8,892 bases of DNA from Holosporaceae bacterium (GTDB lineage Bacteria > Pseudomonadota > Alphaproteobacteria > UBA3830): NCBI GenBank assembly GCA_031267195.1, contig JAIRZO010000034.1, positions 1 to 8,892 of the forward strand. Direction: 5' to 3'. The notes under the pieces were generated by a model. It did no database searches, was not told the origin of the DNA, and was given only the letters and a program-made list of their open reading frames with translations. The position numbers and the translations under genes were made by a program. Shown piece after piece: positions 5,691 to 8,892 of the stretch (position 1 is the stretch's first letter; every line of letters starts with the position of its first letter).

Positions 5691-8138
5691 CTATTTTCCT
5701 ACCTTTTCGTTGTCCTTTTCAAGGGGAGGGCTTAGCAATCTTTGCCACCAACCTTTTTTTTTCTTTTTGTTTACTGGTATATTGAGTGTACTACTTTGTG
5801 AAAAATTTTCATCCAATAAATTTTTAGCTATCCTATATGTTTCTGATAAATGAGGAATTTTTCGCTTGTTGTTGGGGAAATTTTCAAAGACATCCGCATC
5901 TTGGAAAAGATTTGCTGAGCCCTCTGACAACTGTTCAGAAGCGCCGCCTACAGGTCCGCCGTTGTCACTGCTTTTCCTGTGCACGCTTACCGCTAAATCT
6001 TTTTGAGAATATACAACGTCGGAGTCAATTTTTTTTGGTTCACCAGAGCCTGTTTTTCTCCAGCGATTTTTATGGCGACTTTTGATGTCTAGAGAAAATA
6101 CTGCTGAAATGGAGGCATCCTCATCTTCTGAGGCATTCCTAGGTTCCAAATCAAAAACTACACCACCGCCGCTATTCCTTGTTTTTCTTCTGTTAATGGG
6201 GGCTGTATTCTCAGCGATTGGCGGAGGCGCGCCTTCCTTGATATCAGAAGGCGGGATATCACTCGATACAGTTGTGCTAAGCATTACACTAACTTCATTC
6301 TGAAGAGATTCTTCGACAACCGGGGCTGTAATTTCCTTTTTGCGGCGATTTCTTCGTTTTTTGAATTTGGATTTGAAATGGATTTCTGGAGATTCGCCAG
6401 GCAGCAGCTTTATCGTATCATCCTGCTGCACATCTTCGATGTTAACTTCAGTCGTCGGTTTTGCTGTCTTGGATGGACCTGTATTCTTGACGCTATTGGT
6501 GATAGCAATCGCATCTGCTCTATCTTCGGATTCGGCAGCACGTTTTGCTATCTGTTCGATTTTAAAATCATCGATGGGAGCTGAGTTATCAACATTAAAT
6601 TTGATGATTGCTCCGCTCCGCTTTTCAATATGCAGAATAAATTCTCTTTTGTAATTAAGTATATGCATGGCAACAGATGATGAAAGAGTCACAAGAATCT
6701 CTTCGGGATCGAAGGTAGCGCATTTGTCCTCTATTTTTCTCAAAATTTGTAAAGCAACCGACTCGCTGGACCAGATGGATCCAGAACCAGCACAATGGGG
6801 GCATGAAATCATATTTGCATCGACGATGCTGGAGCGCAATCTCTGACGAGAAAACTCTAGCAATCCAAAAGAGCTGATGGATCCTAGCTGAATTTTCGCT
6901 TTGTCTTCTCGCATAGCTTCTCGTAGACATTTTTCCACCTGAACATTGTTACGTTTCTCATCCATATCGATGAAATCAACCACAATTAATCCAGCTAAAT
7001 CCCGCAATTTACACTGTCTAGCAATTTCTGATGCAGCCTCTAGGTTTGTTTTAAGAGCTGTCCCGGCGATATTTCGTTCCCGAGTAGATCGACCGGAGTT
7101 TACATCAATGGAAATTAGGGCTTCCGTAGGACTTATTATTAAATATCCACCAGATGGAAGATCAACTCTCGATGAATATATTTGATGCACCTGATCACTG
7201 ATTTTGAATTTGCTGAACAGAGGAATTTTTTCATCCTCATACAGTTTGATTTTTTTTATATGACCCGGCATAAGTTTTTTTATAAAATTTTTAGCAGTCT
7301 TAAATCCTTCGTTTCCTTCAACAAAAATCGAATCGATATCCTGAGAATAAAAATCACGGATCGTTCTCTTGATGATGCTAGCTTCTTCATAAATAAGGCT
7401 CGGAGCCGTTGATTTTAAAGTATTTCCTCTAATCTCATCCCATAATTTTTTTAAATAATCAAAATCTTTTTTGATTTCAGCCTTGGAATGGCCAACACCG
7501 GCGGTGCGAACAACGACACTGCCATTTTCCACATGCAAATCGGAAACAATTTTTTTGAGCTTTGTTCGATCCTCCCCATTCATTATTTTTCTAGAAACAC
7601 CGCTACCTTTCGCCATATTGGGCATCAGGACGCAATATTTTCCTGCTAGTGATATATACGTGCTGATGGCCGCGCCTTTGTTCCCGCGTTCTTCTTTTGT
7701 TATCTGCACCAACATGATCTGACGTTTTTTAATGACTTCCTGAATCTTGTATCTCTTATAAAATTGATACCTGATGCGGGCTATTTCCCTTGCATCATCG
7801 ATGCTATCCGATTCGTCTCCAGAAGATTCGTTGCTAACTTGTGCTACGATGGCGTTGTGCACTCGATTCTCAAGCTCTTCTTGGTCTCCTATCGGAATTT
7901 GAAAATAACTGTGATGAATTTCACCAAAACTTAAAAACCCATGCCGCTCTGCACCATAGTCGACGAAAGCGGCCTGAAGTGAAGGTTCTACGCGAACAAC
8001 TTTTGCTAAGTATATATTCCCCTTTGTTTGGGTTCGAGGTGCGGTTTCTATGTCAAATCTTTCTAATTTATCTCCATTAACAATAGCAACCCTTATTTCC
8101 TCTAAATGAGCTGAATCTATCAGCATATTTTTTGACAT
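5691..8138 (-). CDS. rne: Ribonuclease E (RNase E/G family endoribonuclease, degradosome scaffold)
   Basis: Single-strand endoribonuclease central to mRNA decay and rRNA/tRNA processing. From ATG 8138 it has 815 residues. The N-terminal MSKNMLIDSA start is typical. The S1 domain (about 38-170) has a charged insertion near 102-150. Catalytic Asp pair: D345 (SIDVNSG) and D388 (VVDFIDMD), with the same 43-residue spacing as E. coli D303/D346. The zinc-link is C446-PH-C449. Residues from about 540 to 815 look disordered, with basic patches at 589-601, 650-654 and 687-695. A GWWQR motif at 796-800 matches the alphaproteobacterial PNPase-binding GWW motif. An earlier in-frame ATG (8171) is rejected because GGAG (8148-8145) precedes ATG 8138 and the family starts there. 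First gene of the rne-gltX-cysS-rlmN operon. Confidence 0.97.
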   Translation of the reverse strand: MSKNMLIDSAHLEEIRVAIVNGDKLERFDIETAPRTQTKGNIYLAKVVRVEPSLQAAFVDYGAERHGFLSFGEIHHSYFQIPIGDQEELENRVHNAIVAQVSNESSGDESDSIDDAREIARIRYQFYKRYKIQEVIKKRQIMLVQITKEERGNKGAAISTYISLAGKYCVLMPNMAKGSGVSRKIMNGEDRTKLKKIVSDLHVENGSVVVRTAGVGHSKAEIKKDFDYLKKLWDEIRGNTLKSTAPSLIYEEASIIKRTIRDFYSQDIDSIFVEGNEGFKTAKNFIKKLMPGHIKKIKLYEDEKIPLFSKFKISDQVHQIYSSRVDLPSGGYLIISPTEALISIDVNSGRSTRERNIAGTALKTNLEAASEIARQCKLRDLAGLIVVDFIDMDEKRNNVQVEKCLREAMREDKAKIQLGSISSFGLLEFSRQRLRSSIVDANMISCPHCAGSGSIWSSESVALQILRKIEDKCATFDPEEILVTLSSSVAMHILNYKREFILHIEKRSGAIIKFNVDNSAPIDDFKIEQIAKRAAESEDRADAIAITNSVKNTGPSKTAKPTTEVNIEDVQQDDTIKLLPGESPEIHFKSKFKKRRNRRKKEITAPVVEESLQNEVSVMLSTTVSSDIPPSDIKEGAPPPIAENTAPINRRKTRNSGGGVVFDLEPRNASEDEDASISAVFSLDIKSRHKNRWRKTGSGEPKKIDSDVVYSQKDLAVSVHRKSSDNGGPVGGASEQLSEGSANLFQDADVFENFPNNKRKIPHLSETYRIAKNLLDENFSQSSTLNIPVNKKKKKGWWQRLLSPPLEKDNEKVGK

Positions 8139-8507
8139 AACATACTCCGTACAAACTTTTCCAACAAACATCAGAGAGTGTGGTAAAAATGTAAGGCTTT
8201 TTATTAAAATTTTTGCTTATTGCCATAGCAAACAGCTGAAACAATTTCCAACAGGCATACTGTTCAAGCCAGCAGAAGAAACAGAACAATGACAAAAAAC
8301 CATACGCCACGCTAATCATAACTCTCTCTATTTCTAATACCACAACAGGATATCTCCGAGTGTATTTTGTGAAGAACTTCCCAAAACGCCATACAGTGCG
8401 CCAAGCTCAGCAAAAACAATCGAAAGTAACAATCATAATTTCAAGATACACCACAATCGAACTATACGCGAAGACGTAATAAATTCCGATCGCAGATACT
8501 TTAAACC
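8139..8507 (-). other. Long untranslated leader of rne (predicted)
   Basis: If transcription starts about 6-7 nt past the -10 at 8519-8514, the rne mRNA has a leader of roughly 370 nt. E. coli rne also has a leader of about 360 nt, through which RNase E controls its own level by cleavage (established for E. coli only). No conserved family gene, tRNA or recognisable riboswitch is seen here. A small hairpin (AACAG 8250-8254 with CTGTT 8260-8264) is the only clear local pairing I found by eye. An overlapping ORF on the same strand is not convincing as a gene. Confidence 0.45.
8145..8148 (-). promoter_or_regulatory. Ribosome-binding site deciding the rne start
   Basis: GGAG on the minus strand, six nucleotides before ATG 8138. 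It favours this start over the in-frame ATG at 8171, which would add 11 residues not typical of the family. Confidence 0.75.
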
Positions 8508-8513
8508 ACGATA

Positions 8514-8542
8514 ATTGTATACATTATGATATAATATGTAAA
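8514..8542 (-). promoter_or_regulatory. Sigma-70-type promoter for the rne operon
   Basis: On the minus strand TTTACA (8542-8537) and TACAAT (8519-8514) are separated by exactly 17 bp. Each hexamer matches the consensus at five of six positions. It points toward rne with no other gene in between. Confidence 0.6.
8527..8535 (+). promoter_or_regulatory. Extended -10 promoter for the rightward exported-protein gene
   Basis: TGATATAAT is a perfect TGn-TATAAT extended -10. No good -35 is visible 16-18 bp upstream, which extended -10 promoters often do without. The predicted start near 8542 leaves a leader of about 77 nt before ATG 8619. It lies inside the spacer of the leftward rne promoter. Confidence 0.55.
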
Positions 8543-8618
8543 CATTCTTCTGGTGGGATTTTCAGTGAACTTAAAAACCCGATTTAAAATATTGCAATAC
8601 GAGTAATTCTGATAGAGT

Positions 8619-8892
8619 ATGTTACGTATCTTATTTATTCCATTTATCATATTTGTTGTTGGCGATTCGGTCGCTGAGTTTTTAGGCGGCAGCAGCAATC
8701 AAATTCAGCCGCTGAAGAGGATATATCTGCACCAATCAAAAGATCAGTACAATCTGGGAGTAGATTTCAATGAAAACGTTAAATTTTTTCCCCGCATACA
8801 CAGTAGCGCTTCCGATATAAGTCTTATTCTATCATTTAATAGAAATATAGTCGCTCCACCTCCGAAATTAATAAATCACCCAGTGGTCAAAA
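8619..8892 (+). CDS. Exported protein, N-terminal part; probable AMIN-domain N-acetylmuramoyl-L-alanine amidase, cut by the window edge
   Basis: An open frame from ATG 8619 to the window end, 91 codons visible. An in-frame TAG at 8613 fixes the upstream limit and no other good start follows. Residues 1-20 look like a Sec signal peptide: a short basic start, the hydrophobic run ILFIPFIIFVV, then a likely cleavage after SVA. From about residue 45 the alternating pattern LGVDFNENVKFFPRIHSSA, followed by SDISLILSF, resembles the beta-rich AMIN domain that targets periplasmic amidases to the septum. The catalytic zinc domain would lie outside the window. A divergent rne-amidase arrangement is common in alphaproteobacteria as I recall it, and this supports the call. 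The Shine-Dalgarno is weak (AGAG too close to the ATG). It could be an unrelated periplasmic protein. Confidence 0.55.
   Translation, partial: MLRILFIPFIIFVVGDSVAEFLGGSSNQIQPLKRIYLHQSKDQYNLGVDFNENVKFFPRIHSSASDISLILSFNRNIVAPPPKLINHPVVK

Noticed and set aside
8077..8343. Minus-strand ORF of 88 codons (GTG 8343 or ATG 8319) in the rne leader, overlapping the rne start by about 60 nt; hydrophobic and Cys/Trp-rich.
   Set aside because: Eight cysteines, weak ribosome-binding site, no recognisable family, and its end is simply the rne start read in another frame. A leader ORF affecting rne translation cannot be excluded.
8571..8587. TTAA-N9-TTAA before the amidase-like gene, considered as a CtrA box.
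   Set aside because: CtrA sites need a 7-bp spacer (TTAA-N7-TTAA); here it is 9.

Overview
The window is a dense, moderately AT-rich stretch of bacterial chromosome, almost entirely housekeeping genes for translation and RNA turnover. Four things point to an alphaproteobacterium, possibly an intracellular lineage such as Holosporales or Rickettsiales: a CTC-type two-domain L25 directly before pth; an RNase E with a large acidic/basic insertion in its S1 region and a C-terminal Gly-Trp-Trp motif; a GluRS resembling the rickettsial GltX1 type; and a gene for an exported, AMIN-like (cell-wall amidase-like) protein divergent from rne. The lineage is inferred from remembered family features, not from a search.

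Layout. Positions 3-1618 hold a rightward group: the 3' part of the L25 gene (rplY), pth (peptidyl-tRNA hydrolase) and tsaE (ATPase of the tRNA t6A pathway). A short convergent intergenic region (1619-1724) carries a perfect match to the bacterial parS centromere consensus, next to an imperfect inverted repeat. Positions 8138-1725 are a compact leftward gene set, in transcription order rne (RNase E), gltX (GluRS), cysS (CysRS) and rlmN (23S rRNA/tRNA A2 methyltransferase). Spacings are 17 nt, 47 nt and a 16-nt overlap, so it reads as one operon. Positions 8139-8618 are a divergent control region: a good leftward -35/-10 promoter about 370 nt before rne, overlapped by a rightward extended -10 promoter. 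Position 8619 onward is the 5' end of a gene for a secreted protein, probably an AMIN-domain N-acetylmuramoyl-L-alanine amidase.

Functionally the genes cover the ribosome (L25), recycling of peptidyl-tRNA (Pth), tRNA modification (TsaE, RlmN), tRNA charging with Glu and Cys, and mRNA/rRNA decay (RNase E). I see no defence system, mobile element, CRISPR array, toxin pair or other accessory module, and no convincing undescribed system. The points most worth following up are the isolated parS site, the overlapping divergent promoters with a long rne leader, the A9 tract immediately before the RNase E GWW motif, and an unusual insertion in RlmN. Several start codons are corrected from ribosome-binding sites (cysS 4261, rne 8138; rlmN GTG 2855 supported).
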